Notes: generated by a model not told the origin, from the letters alone. Positions 1-8,192 are shown, numbered from the stretch's first letter. The stretch is 64,000 bases of DNA from JBFAPK01 sp040676675 (GCF_040676675.1 NZ_JBFAPK010000032.1:1-64000), one strand, 5' to 3'. Made by a program: numbers and translations.

Positions 1-45
1 GGTCACCCAGCACTCGATCGGCACCTTGGCGTACTGCGCGGCCAT
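1..45 (-). CDS. Possible 5' end of a gene running off the left edge
   Basis: An ATG at 45-43 on the minus strand opens a frame (MAAQYAKVPIECWVT) that leaves the window after 15 codons, all with G or C in the third position. The opposite strand has an equally GC3-rich frame from base 2 that reads GTLAYCAAMAGLPALGGQA and stops at 77-79, inside the loop of the hairpin at 46-101, so the strand cannot be decided. No clear ribosome binding site precedes the ATG. I do not recognise a family. Confidence 0.25.
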   Translation of the reverse strand, partial: MAAQYAKVPIECWVT

Positions 46-101
46 GGCCGGATTACCCGCTCTGGGCGGTCAGGCTTGATCCCGTCGCGGGCAATCCGGC
101 C
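46..101. repeat. 56-nt covarying hairpin element, copy 1
   Basis: The 15-nt arms GGCCGGATTACCCGC (46-60) and GCGGGCAATCCGGCC (87-101) pair with a single A-C mismatch around a 26-nt loop at 61-86. The whole loop recurs without change in a second element at 11665-11720, whose arms differ from these but still pair. The loop itself can form a small bulged hairpin, GGTCA (68-72) with TGATCC (77-82). The copy sits between the left-edge frame and hemB. It could be a structured RNA, a REP-like DNA element or a protein-binding hairpin; the sequence does not decide. Confidence 0.8.
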
Positions 102-342
102 CCAACCCCCGCGCGGCGGGCGGTCCGTACGTCGGTTCCGGTTTCCGGCAGGCGGCGGCGGGCGGTCCGTGGGCGGTTCCGGCCGGCGGCGGGCGGGGCC
201 GGAGCGTGGGTGGTTCGGGGCTCAGGGGTGGCTCGGGCTCGTTGCGTTATGGGCGATTCCGGGGCTGAGTCGGCGCGGTAGCCTCGGAGGAGTGGCCCGA
301 TCGGGACGGGCCGCGCGAGTTGGATGATGCGGAGGAGTGGTC
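102..342 (+). promoter_or_regulatory. Upstream region of hemB
   Basis: This is GC-rich sequence with short reiterations of CGGCGGGCGGTCCGT (around 111-200). No convincing gene is present. GGAGGA at 331-336 is the hemB ribosome binding site. I could not pick out a clear -35/-10 pair. Confidence 0.4.
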
Positions 343-1326
343 ATGCCCTATCCGGAGATCAGGCCGCGCCGGCTCCGGCGCTCGGCGGCGCTCCGCCGAC
401 TGGTCGCGGAGACCCGCGTCGCGCCGGCCGAGCTGATCCTGCCGATGTTCGTCAAGGAGGGGCTGACCGAGCCGCGCGAGATCGCCTCCATGCCGGGGGT
501 CGTGCAGCACTCGCGTGACTCGCTGCGCAAGGCCGCGGTCGAGGCCGTGCAGGCGGGCGTCGGCGGCATCATGCTCTTCGGCGTGCCGCAGACCCGGGAC
601 GAGACGGGCTCGGGTGGGATCGACCCCGACGGGGTGCTGAACGTCGCCATCCGCGACGTGATCGCCGAGGTCGGTGACTCGACGGTGGTGATGAGCGACC
701 TCTGCCTGGACGAGTTCACCTCGCACGGGCACTGTGGCCTGCTCGCCCCGGACGGCAGCGTCGACAACGACGCGACGCTCGACGCGTACGCCGAGATGGC
801 GCTCGCCCAGGCCGCCGCCGGGGTCCACGTGGTCGGGCCGTCCGGCATGATGGACGGCCAGGTCGGCGTGGTACGCCGCGCGCTCGACGCCGCCGGCCAC
901 AAGGACACGGGCATCCTCGCGTACGCGGTGAAGTACGCCTCGGGCTTCTACGGTCCGTTCCGGGACGCGGTGGAGTCGGCGTTGCAGGGGGACCGCCGCA
1001 CGTACCAGCAGGATCCGGCGAACCTGCGCGAGTCGCTGCGCGAGGTGGAACTGGACGTGGCCGAGGGCGCGGACCTGGTCATGGTGAAGCCGGCCCTGCC
1101 CTACCTCGACGTGGTCGCCGCGGTACGCGCCGCCGTGGAGGTCCCGGTCGCCGCCTACCAGATCTCCGGCGAGTACGCCATGGTCGAGGCGGCCGCCGCG
1201 AACGGTTGGTTGGACCGGGAGCAGGTCATCCTGGAGACCCTCACCTCGATCCGCCGGGCCGGCGCCCAGATGATCCTCACCTACTGGGCCGTCGAGGCCG
1301 CCCGCCTGCTCCGCGAGCGTTACTGA
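343..1326 (+). CDS. hemB: Delta-aminolevulinic acid dehydratase (porphobilinogen synthase)
   Basis: The enzyme condenses two 5-aminolevulinate molecules to porphobilinogen in cytosolic tetrapyrrole synthesis. The 327-residue product has the usual family length. Both Schiff-base lysines are visible: K197 in AVKYASGFYGPFR and K249 in MVKPALPYLD. The metal segment DLCLDEFTSHGHCG (about 119-132) keeps C121 and C131 but has Asp where zinc enzymes have the middle Cys, a mixed site between Zn- and Mg-type enzymes. ATG 343 is preferred over the in-frame GTG at 337 because GGAGGA lies 6 bases upstream of it. No other heme gene is in view. The last codons and stop form the first unit of a 24-bp tandem repeat. 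Confidence 0.97.
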   Translation: MPYPEIRPRRLRRSAALRRLVAETRVAPAELILPMFVKEGLTEPREIASMPGVVQHSRDSLRKAAVEAVQAGVGGIMLFGVPQTRDETGSGGIDPDGVLNVAIRDVIAEVGDSTVVMSDLCLDEFTSHGHCGLLAPDGSVDNDATLDAYAEMALAQAAAGVHVVGPSGMMDGQVGVVRRALDAAGHKDTGILAYAVKYASGFYGPFRDAVESALQGDRRTYQQDPANLRESLREVELDVAEGADLVMVKPALPYLDVVAAVRAAVEVPVAAYQISGEYAMVEAAAANGWLDREQVILETLTSIRRAGAQMILTYWAVEAARLLRERY

Positions 1327-1377
1327 ACCCTGCGCCGGGAGCGTTACTGGCCTCTGCTCCGGGAGCGTTACCGGACC
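1306..1377 (+). repeat. Three 24-bp tandem repeats spanning the hemB stop codon
   Basis: The units are 1306-1329, 1330-1353 and 1354-1377, each of the form CTGCTCCGGGAGCGTTACTG plus four bases. Unit 1 encodes the HemB C-terminus LLRERY and its TGA. In units 2 and 3 the stop position has become TGG and CGG, so the HemB-like tail would be repeated if the stop were read through. The period is a multiple of three. Confidence 0.85.
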
Positions 1378-1424
1378 GGAGGGGACCGGAGCCGCCGCGC
1401 TCGCCGTGGAGCGAGCGCGGCAGC

Positions 1425-2444
1425 TCACTGGTCGAGGTGGTGGACGAGGGCGCCGACGTCGGCGCCGTACTCGCACCAGTCGCGGTCCGGCAGGAAGCCC
1501 AGCTCCGCGTTGACCTTGACCATTCCGTCGTTGGCCTGGGCGTTCCAGGTCTGCACCTCGGCGAGGTGCGGCTCGGCCGAGCGCAGCTCGACCAGCATCC
1601 TGGCCTTGATCACACGCTCGATGCCGAGGCCGCGGTGGCGCTGGCCGACGATCGTGTCGTACTGGTCGGCGCGGGTCGGATGCTGGGCCGGGACGACCAC
1701 CTCGGTGAGCGCGGCCACCTCGCCGCTCTGCTCGTGCAGCGCGAGGACGATGTAGGGCTTCATGCCGCGCCGGTGGAGGCAGTCGAGGCTGTCCCGCAGC
1801 CGTTCGGGCTCGTACGAGCTGGGCCGGAGGTCGAGGTCGCCGCCGTCGTCCAGGTCCCGGGACTCGGCCTTGGCCCGGGCGTACGCCTCGATCAGCTCGT
1901 CCGGGGGACCGCCCGGGTAGTACTCGACGCGGTATCCCGGGGCGATGCCGGTACCGAGCTTGTCCAGCGCCGTCCAGTCCACCGTGGACAGGCGGAGCAC
2001 GCTGCGGGTCTCCATGTACTCCCGGCTGAAGCCGCAGGCCTCGTAGAAGCCGACGGCGGGCGTGTCGCCCACGACCTCGACGCCGAGGGACTGAAATCCC
2101 TCCTGATAGGAGCGCCGAGCGGCGATGGAGAGAAGTTTCCGGCCCAGTCCCCGGCGCCGGACCTCCGGATGCACCAGTACTTCGAGCACCCCGATGTCAC
2201 CCAGGAGCAGCACATTGACGTGCCCCAGGATGCGCGCCGACGCGCCGTCCTCGGCCGGCTCCTCGGCGATCCAACAAATCCGTCGCTGGCCGGGCATCAC
2301 CTCGGCGAGATATTCCCGCAGCGACGTCTCCTGCCACAGGGGATCTTCCGGTAGATCGGTCGCGTAGGCAGCGTTGAGCGTGTCCAGCAGCGACCTGATC
2401 TCGTCCGACGACGCGGTCCAGGGATCCCACTCGCGCACCATCAC
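1425..2444 (-). CDS. Tandem GNAT-family N-acetyltransferase
   Basis: This predicted cytosolic acetyl-CoA-dependent acyltransferase has about 339 residues, enough for two GNAT folds. The N-terminal half carries the acetyl-CoA loop VHPEVRRRGLGRKLL (about 110-125) followed by AVGFYEACGF. The C-terminal half has the matching VGQRHRGLG loop and NDGMVKVNAELGF. The two-domain layout resembles mycothiol synthase and related actinobacterial proteins, but the substrate cannot be told. Start is GTG 2444 or the adjacent ATG 2441. A TATACA box at 2451-2446 (minus strand) lies just upstream, so the transcript may have almost no leader. The gene is convergent with hemB. Confidence 0.85.
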   Translation of the reverse strand: MMVREWDPWTASSDEIRSLLDTLNAAYATDLPEDPLWQETSLREYLAEVMPGQRRICWIAEEPAEDGASARILGHVNVLLLGDIGVLEVLVHPEVRRRGLGRKLLSIAARRSYQEGFQSLGVEVVGDTPAVGFYEACGFSREYMETRSVLRLSTVDWTALDKLGTGIAPGYRVEYYPGGPPDELIEAYARAKAESRDLDDGGDLDLRPSSYEPERLRDSLDCLHRRGMKPYIVLALHEQSGEVAALTEVVVPAQHPTRADQYDTIVGQRHRGLGIERVIKARMLVELRSAEPHLAEVQTWNAQANDGMVKVNAELGFLPDRDWCEYGADVGALVHHLDQ

Positions 2445-2513
2445 CTGTATAGCTTGCCGCTAACGGCTGCCATGCGAAAGTGCCCAGTTCTTGAATGTGC
2501 CTGGACGGTTACT

Positions 2514-4013
2514 CTAAGTTCGGCTGGCCGCGCCGTAACGATTAGCCGTCTCGAACACCGAATCGGCGTATGGCCGCACGTTGTTGTAGGAAAGGATGGC
2601 GTTCCACCAGTCCCGACCGGTGGCAAGATCACGGCCGTTTTTGCACAGATAGTTACCGGCGGCGAGTGCCGCGTCGTCGATGTCGTTCGGGTTCTTCTGA
2701 CCGTCGTTGTCGGCGTCCACGCCCTCGGTGGCCCAGGTGCTCGGAATGAACTGCATCGGGCCGACCGCGCGGTCGAATTTCGTGTCGCCGTCGAGCACGC
2801 CGCCGTCGGTGTCCGTGATCCGCTGGTTGCCGTTCGTACCGTCCAGCACCGGGCCGACGATCGGCGGTACGGCGAGCCCCTCCGAGTTGAGGCTGGCGCC
2901 GTCGTGCCGGCCGTGGTTGGACTCGACCTGCCCGATCGCGGCGAGCGTGGTCCACGTCAGGTGGCACCCCGGCATGGTCTGCCCGAGGACGAGTTCGGCG
3001 TAGCCGTAGGCCTGCATGGCCTGGGTCGGCACGCCGGTCCGGTCGCCGATCCGCTGCGCCCAGAGGGCGAGCACCGCGGCGGGACGCCCCCCGATGATCC
3101 CACCGGGCGTCGCCGTGACCGTGGCGCCCGGCAGCGCGGTCGGCCCGAGCGTGTACGCCGGGAAGGACGGCGCCGCTCCGCCGAAATCGGTCGGGGTCGC
3201 CGAGGCGGTCGCGTCGATGGCGGCGGGTTTCGGCGCCTCGGCGATGGCCGGGATGATGATTCCGCCGCCCACCGCGGTGGCCGCCACGAGGAGCAGCAGC
3301 GCGATCCCGGGCAGGGTGAGTCGCCCGCTCGGTCGGCGGGACCAGGCGCGTACCGCCCGACCGGCGCTGACCGCGGCCTGGCGGGGCGGCGGGAACCGGC
3401 GCGCGGCGTGCGCGAAGGGCACCCGGAACCGGCTCCGCCGGGGAGCGTTCGTGGGGGCGGAGCCCGCGTCCGTACCGTCTCCGGACGCCGTCTCGCCGCC
3501 CGACTCGCCCGCGTCCTTGTCCGCCGGCTCGCCCGTGGTCTTGTCCGCCGGCTCGCCGGCGCCGGGCTGTCCGTCGGTCGCCGCGGCCGTCTCGGGCTCG
3601 GCAGGGCGGTCGCCGGACGGGGTGTCGGCGTCGCGGGGCTCGGCCGCCGGCGTCGTGGTCCCGTCGGTGGCCGGTCCGCCGCCGGTGCCGGTCGCCGTCG
3701 GTGGCTCGGTCGGCTCCGGGACCTCGGTCGGGTCGGGGGCCTCGGTTGGGTCGGGACGCCGCGGCGCCGGTACGGGGGAGTCCGATCCGGACGAAGGCTC
3801 GCCCGTCGCGGCCTCGCCGCCGGGCGCGGGTGACGCGGTCGCCGTCGCGCCGGTCGTCTCGTCGGTCCCGGTCGCCCCGCCCGGGCCGGGCCGGTCGGGG
3901 CGCTCCTCGACCATCCCGTCGGGCGCCGCGCCGGAACTGGCCAGGGGGCCGTCGTAGGCGGGCACAGCGGCCCGCAGGCGTCGAACCTTCGGGGTCTGCT
4001 CGCCGTCCGCCAC
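2514..4013 (-). CDS. Membrane-anchored lytic murein transglycosylase
   Basis: This is a cell-wall hydrolase expected to cleave the MurNAc-GlcNAc bond of peptidoglycan outside the membrane. Residues 1-230 are a low-complexity Pro/Thr/Glu/Gly-rich region with a small repeat (GEPADK twice near 153-166). One transmembrane segment follows at about 233-257. The C-terminal domain (about 315-499) is of the MltB-like SLT type: GQVESNHGRH holds the probable catalytic E364, followed by VGPMQFIPSTWA and a Ca-binding-like DADNDGQKNPNDIDD segment. The long cytosolic region is unusual and may be a regulatory tail. Divergent from the FmdB gene with 56 bp between starts. Confidence 0.9.
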   Translation of the reverse strand: MADGEQTPKVRRLRAAVPAYDGPLASSGAAPDGMVEERPDRPGPGGATGTDETTGATATASPAPGGEAATGEPSSGSDSPVPAPRRPDPTEAPDPTEVPEPTEPPTATGTGGGPATDGTTTPAAEPRDADTPSGDRPAEPETAAATDGQPGAGEPADKTTGEPADKDAGESGGETASGDGTDAGSAPTNAPRRSRFRVPFAHAARRFPPPRQAAVSAGRAVRAWSRRPSGRLTLPGIALLLLVAATAVGGGIIIPAIAEAPKPAAIDATASATPTDFGGAAPSFPAYTLGPTALPGATVTATPGGIIGGRPAAVLALWAQRIGDRTGVPTQAMQAYGYAELVLGQTMPGCHLTWTTLAAIGQVESNHGRHDGASLNSEGLAVPPIVGPVLDGTNGNQRITDTDGGVLDGDTKFDRAVGPMQFIPSTWATEGVDADNDGQKNPNDIDDAALAAGNYLCKNGRDLATGRDWWNAILSYNNVRPYADSVFETANRYGAASRT

Positions 4014-4069
4014 GCGTCGAGTATTACCTATCGTGGAGCGATCGTCAGGTCCGGTCGTACCCTGTTGGC

Positions 4070-4285
4070 ATGCCTCGATACGAGTTCCGCTGCCGTGCCT
4101 GCGGTGACACCTTCGAAGTCAACCGGCCGATGGTGGAGTCGTCCTCGCCGGCGACCTGCCCGCAGGGGCACGACGACACCGTGAAGCTGCTCTCCACGGT
4201 GGCCGTGACCGGACGCGGCGGCGGCGCGGCGGCGCCGGCCCCGGCGGGCGGCGGTGGCTGTTGCGGCGGGGCGTGCGGCTGCTGA
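4070..4285 (+). CDS. FmdB-family zinc ribbon protein
   Basis: This small cytosolic protein of 71 residues begins MPRYEFRCRACGDTFEV, the FmdB regulatory-protein signature, with a CxxC knuckle at C8/C11 and a second ligand pair around C30 and H34. Family members are putative zinc-binding regulators of unknown target. The tail is glycine-rich and ends in a second cysteine cluster (CCGGACGC), possibly an extra metal site. The ATG gives the exact family N-terminus. The upstream neighbour is divergent. Confidence 0.85.
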   Translation: MPRYEFRCRACGDTFEVNRPMVESSSPATCPQGHDDTVKLLSTVAVTGRGGGAAAPAPAGGGGCCGGACGC

Positions 4286-4445
4286 TCCGGCGGCCGGTGG
4301 TTGCTGACCACGGCTCCGACGTGCTGTTATTAGGCCACGCGGCGTTCTGACTGATCCGTGCGGCTTGCCCGGGCTTGCCAGGATCAGCCCAGCATCGCCG
4401 GTTAGCACCTGAGGGCGAGCCCGCGCCGTCCGTTCTTACGATGCG

Positions 4446-4459
4446 TAACCGCACGGTTA
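4446..4459. promoter_or_regulatory. Palindrome upstream of the cyclase-like regulator
   Basis: TAACCG-CA-CGGTTA is a perfect 14-bp palindrome ending 43 bases before the ATG at 4503. It lies in the only short AT-richer patch of this gap, so it is a candidate operator, perhaps autoregulatory. No TATA-like box was identified with confidence. Confidence 0.4.
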
Positions 4460-4502
4460 TGCGGCAACATGAACGCGACTTCCAGGGGCGGAGGTTCCAC
4501 TC

Positions 4503-7358
4503 ATGTCGGCACGGATCCACCTGCCTAGTGGGCTGGTAACTTTCATGTTCACCGATATCGAGGGCTCGACCCGGTTGGCCCAGATGCTCGGCGCGGGCTA
4601 CCGCCCGGTACTCAGCGAGCACCGGAGACTGCTCCGCACGACGCTCGCCGCCAGCGACGGTACCGAGCTGCTGACCGAGGGAGACTCCTTCTTCGTCGCG
4701 TTCGACCACGCCGCGGCCGCCGTCGACGCCTGCCTCGCCGCGCAGCGGGCGCTGACCAGCCACGAGTGGCCGACTCCGGAGGCCGCGCCCCGGGTACGGA
4801 TGGGGCTGCACACCGGCCACGCGGTGCCGCTCGCCGGCGAGTACGCCAGCGCGGAGGTGCACCGGGCGGCGCGGATCGCCGCGGCCGCCCACGGTGGACA
4901 GGTGCTCTGCTCCGGTGCCACCGCCCGGCACGCCGCCCCGCTGCCGGCCGGTGCCTCGCTGCTCGACCTCGGCCTGCACCGGCTGCGCGGCTTCGACGAC
5001 CGGGAGCGCCTCTTCCAACTGGTCGCCCCCGGCCTGGAGCGCCAGTTCCCCCGGCCGCGTACCGCCGACGCGGTACCGCACAACCTGCCCATGCAGGTGA
5101 CCTCCTTCGTCGGCCGCGACGCCGAGCGCGCCGAACTGGACCTGCTGATAAGGGAACACCGCCTGGTCACCGTCGTCGGCGCGGGCGGGGCCGGCAAGAC
5201 CCGGCTCGCGGTCGAGCTGGCCGGCGGCGTGGTCGAGGCGTACCCGGACGGGGTCTGGTTCGTCGACATCGCCACGGTGACCGACCCGGGCCTGGTCGCC
5301 TTCGCGATCGCCGCGGTCTTCGGGCTGCGACCCGAGCCGGGCCGCCCGATGGTCGAGACCCTGGTCGAGTACGCCGGCGCCCGGCGCATGCTGGTCGTGC
5401 TGGACACCTGCGACGCGCAGCCGGCCGCCTCGGCGGAACTCGTCGCGCGGCTGCTCAGCGGCGGCGGCGGGGTACGCGTGCTGGCGACCAGCCGGGAGCC
5501 GCTGGGACTGCCCGGCGAGGTGGTGTGGCGGATCCCGCCGCTCTCGGCCGACCCGGCGCCGGGCGGCGGTCCGAGCGACGCGGTCGCGCTGCTGCTGGAC
5601 CGCACCGCCGCGGCCCGTGGCGGCCGGCGGGCCACCACCGGCGAGTCGGCGGACCTGCAACGTGTGATCAACCGGCTGGACGGCCTGCCGCTCGCGATCG
5701 AGCTGGCGGCGGCCCGGTTGCGGGTGCTCTCGGCCAGCCAGCTCGCCGAGCGGCTCGACGACGTGCTCGGCGCGCTCGACGCCGGGCGGGAGGAGCCGGA
5801 GGAGCCGCCCGTGCCGGGCGGGCGCTGGATCGCCAACCAGCACGACACGGTGGACCTCGCCGCCGCGGCGCTCGGCTCGGTGCCCCCGCCGGCGGCCCGC
5901 GCCGCCCAGCGCTCGGCCCTCCAGCGCCACATGACCATGCAGGCCACCGTCACCTGGTCGTACCGGACGCTCGGCCCGCGCGCCGCCCGGCTGCTGCGCT
6001 GGCTCGCCGTCTTCTCCGGCCCGGTCGACCTGGCGACGGTGGAGTGGCTGCTCGACGACGACCCGCTCGACCCGCTGTCGGTGCTGGTGGACAAGTCGAT
6101 GATCCAGGTCGAGCCGCAGGTCTCCGGGAGCACGTACCGGATGCTCGACCCGATCCGGGCGTACGCCGCGCGCCGGCTGGCCGACGCGGGGGAGGAGCGC
6201 ACCGCCCGGGACCGGCACGTGGCCTGGTCGCTGCACGCGCTGCGGCGGGCGTATCTCGGCCCGGACGGCAAGCCGGTGACGCTCTCGCTGTACGCGCTGG
6301 ATCCGCTCGCCGACGAGCTGCGCGCCGCGCTGCGCTGGACCGCCACCGGCGGCAGCGCCCGTTCGGGGCTCCAGATCGCCAGCGGGCTCGACCAGTGGTG
6401 GCGCGAGCGGGGCCTGGCCCGGGAGGGGCGGCTCTGGCTGTTCCGGCTGTACGGGCGGATCGCCGAGACGGGCGAGCAGATCCCGGAGGCGGAGCTGGCG
6501 GCGGCGTACCACATGCACTCGATGCACGCGGGCGCCGACGGCGAGTTCGCCGAGGAGCTGCGCTTCTCCCAGCGGGCCGAGGCGGCGGCCCGGCAGGCCG
6601 GGGACGCCGGCCTGCTGGCTCGGGTGCTCGCCGGCCGGGCCGCGCCGCTGATCGACATGGGGCAGCTGGCCGAGGCGGAGCGGGTCTGCCGCGAGGTCAT
6701 CGAGTGGGCCCGGGAGAACGACGTCTCCGGCGACGCGCTGTCGGCGGTGCACAGCCTCGCGGAGCTGCTGTGGCGCCGGGGCGCGCTGGAGGAGGCGGCC
6801 GAGCTGCTCGGCGCGGCGCGGGCGGTCGAGGCGTCCCGGCCGAACGAGCGCGGGCGCCGCTCGGTGGACATGCTGCTCGGGATGGTGGCGCTGGCCCGCG
6901 ACGACCTGGTCGCCGCGCACGACCACCTGGTGGTGGCGCTGCGCTCGCGGATGAGTCACGGCTTCCACGGGCGGGCCTGCGACACGGTCAGCGCCATCGC
7001 CGTACGCTGCGCGGCCGGCGGCGACCCGGTGACCGCGGCGCGGCTCTTCGGCGCGGCGGAGGCGACCCGTTCGGCGATGCGCGGCGGTGCGGGGATGTTC
7101 GGCGCGTACTGGCTGGCCGAGCAGGCCGAGCTGCGGGCGTCGCTGGGCGACGCGGCGTTCGACCGGGCGTACGCCGAGGGCAGCGAGCTGAGCCTGGAGG
7201 AGGCCGCGACGGTGGCGCTCGCGGTGCAGCATCCGGACCTCGCGGCGGACTCGGCCCGGTTCAGCGCGGTCGAACCGCCGGCGCAGCGGTCCCGGACCGG
7301 TCGTGCCCCGCTCGGCTCCGAGCTGGCCCGCGAGCCGGTCGAGCGCGAGGAAGCTTGA
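4503..7358 (+). CDS. Cyclase-domain / NTPase / TPR regulator
   Basis: This is a 951-residue soluble STAND-type protein. Residues 10-175 are a class III nucleotide cyclase homology domain (VTFMFTDIEGSTRL, metal Asp D18 and D61). Residues 200-500 are an NTPase with P-loop GAGGAGKT (about 226-233) and a Walker B-like LVVLDTCD. The rest looks like TPR helices. In the cyclase domain the usual Asn of VNRAAR is His120 and the purine-selecting Lys of HRLK is Arg162, so cyclase activity is doubtful and nucleotide sensing more likely. No DNA-binding domain was recognised at the C-terminus. GGAGG at 4490-4494 supports the start. Confidence 0.88.
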   Translation: MSARIHLPSGLVTFMFTDIEGSTRLAQMLGAGYRPVLSEHRRLLRTTLAASDGTELLTEGDSFFVAFDHAAAAVDACLAAQRALTSHEWPTPEAAPRVRMGLHTGHAVPLAGEYASAEVHRAARIAAAAHGGQVLCSGATARHAAPLPAGASLLDLGLHRLRGFDDRERLFQLVAPGLERQFPRPRTADAVPHNLPMQVTSFVGRDAERAELDLLIREHRLVTVVGAGGAGKTRLAVELAGGVVEAYPDGVWFVDIATVTDPGLVAFAIAAVFGLRPEPGRPMVETLVEYAGARRMLVVLDTCDAQPAASAELVARLLSGGGGVRVLATSREPLGLPGEVVWRIPPLSADPAPGGGPSDAVALLLDRTAAARGGRRATTGESADLQRVINRLDGLPLAIELAAARLRVLSASQLAERLDDVLGALDAGREEPEEPPVPGGRWIANQHDTVDLAAAALGSVPPPAARAAQRSALQRHMTMQATVTWSYRTLGPRAARLLRWLAVFSGPVDLATVEWLLDDDPLDPLSVLVDKSMIQVEPQVSGSTYRMLDPIRAYAARRLADAGEERTARDRHVAWSLHALRRAYLGPDGKPVTLSLYALDPLADELRAALRWTATGGSARSGLQIASGLDQWWRERGLAREGRLWLFRLYGRIAETGEQIPEAELAAAYHMHSMHAGADGEFAEELRFSQRAEAAARQAGDAGLLARVLAGRAAPLIDMGQLAEAERVCREVIEWARENDVSGDALSAVHSLAELLWRRGALEEAAELLGAARAVEASRPNERGRRSVDMLLGMVALARDDLVAAHDHLVVALRSRMSHGFHGRACDTVSAIAVRCAAGGDPVTAARLFGAAEATRSAMRGGAGMFGAYWLAEQAELRASLGDAAFDRAYAEGSELSLEEAATVALAVQHPDLAADSARFSAVEPPAQRSRTGRAPLGSELAREPVEREEA

Positions 7359-7412
7359 GGCCTGTTTCACAAGGCCATGCCCTACTGCGGGCGAGCCTCA
7401 TGAAACAGGCCT
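7358..7412. terminator. Long nested hairpin between convergent genes
   Basis: Outer arms AGGCCTGTTTCA (7358-7369) and TGAAACAGGCCT (7401-7412) pair perfectly. Inside them AGGC/GCCT (72-75 with 95-98 of the 7300 block) and GCCC/GGGC (79-82 with 89-92) continue the stem around a TACTGC tip. The structure starts within the last base of the cyclase-regulator stop codon and faces the 3' end of the phospholipase gene, so it can serve as a bidirectional terminator. There is no T-tract. Confidence 0.65.
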
Positions 7413-7466
7413 TGGCGGTCGTGGGGCGGGGCCGCCGGGCGGTCGGCCCCACCATCGGCTAGCGGA

Positions 7467-8000
7467 CTAGCGGACGGCCGCGGCGCGCTCGGCGTCGGCC
7501 TTCATCTGCGCGGCGCGGTCCAGGTCGGCCTGGCTGACGGCGACCTTGCCGAAGGCCCGTACGGCCTGGTAGTAGGTCCAGGCCAGGCTGTCGCAGGCGG
7601 GCCGCACGATCGAGCTGTACGTCGCGCAGACGCGCTTGAGGTCCTCGTAGAACGCGCTGTCGAGCCGGGACTTGGCGGCGTCGAACTGGCCCATCGCCTT
7701 GTGGTTGCGGTAGCCGAAGTCGTGCCGGTAGCAGGAGAGCCGGAAGTCGAAGCCCAGCGGGTTGTCCGGGCTGGACGAGCAGTAGTCGGTGCTCCAGTCG
7801 AAGGCGTACGCGGCCCAGGCGCCCTGGTTCTGCCGGGCGGAGTTCCAGCTGTTGTAGCTGCTGGCGCTGGTCTGGGTCCAGCTCGACAGGACGGCGAGCT
7901 TCTCCTGGGTGGTGACGGCGGCGGCCGGACCGGCGATGCCGAGTACGGGCAGCAGGGCGAGCGCGGCGCCGGCGAGGATGGTGACGAGCCGACGAGGCAT
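7467..8000 (-). CDS. Secreted prokaryotic phospholipase A2
   Basis: This predicted exported hydrolase releases the sn-2 acyl chain of phospholipids. The 177-residue precursor has a signal peptide (MPRRLVTILAGAALALLPVL, cleavage near AAA-28). The mature part carries the prokaryotic PLA2 active-site motif CYRHDFGYRN with H93 and D94 as catalytic dyad, and four cysteines fit the two disulfides typical of the Streptomyces enzyme. ATG 8000 is chosen over an upstream in-frame ATG because GGAGGT (8010-8005) lies just before it. It is transcribed alone. Confidence 0.92.
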   Translation of the reverse strand: MPRRLVTILAGAALALLPVLGIAGPAAAVTTQEKLAVLSSWTQTSASSYNSWNSARQNQGAWAAYAFDWSTDYCSSSPDNPLGFDFRLSCYRHDFGYRNHKAMGQFDAAKSRLDSAFYEDLKRVCATYSSIVRPACDSLAWTYYQAVRAFGKVAVSQADLDRAAQMKADAERAAAVR

Positions 8001-8147
8001 GGTGACCTCCGAGGGGAATGCCCTGGTCAAGGGCGTGAAGAGGGGGTGTTACCGGCGAGTAGCCGGTATCCGCCCAGTCTCCGCGCATCGCCGATAGCTG
8101 ATCTCTACGCGGGCTTAAGTTTTGACGACGGGTGTCCAAACAGGCGA

Positions 8148-8179
8148 ATGCCCCGGGGGCGTGGAGCACCCCGGGGCAT
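8148..8179 (-). terminator. Hairpin terminator after the GHL10 gene
   Basis: ATGCCCCGGGG (8148-8158) and CCCCGGGGCAT (8169-8179) form a perfect 11-bp stem with a 10-nt loop, 13 bases beyond the stop codon at 8193. There is no poly-T, as is common for high-GC terminators. Confidence 0.75.
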
Positions 8180-8192
8180 CGCGACGTGTCGG

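Noticed and set aside
247..1476. 409-codon minus-strand frame over hemB
   Set aside because: It has no recognisable domain, while hemB on the plus strand has complete motifs and a ribosome binding site.
4119..7370. Very long (1083-codon) open frame on the minus strand
   Set aside because: It lies opposite the cyclase/NTPase gene, is Arg/Pro/His-rich low complexity, and matches no family; high-GC genes often keep the opposite strand open.
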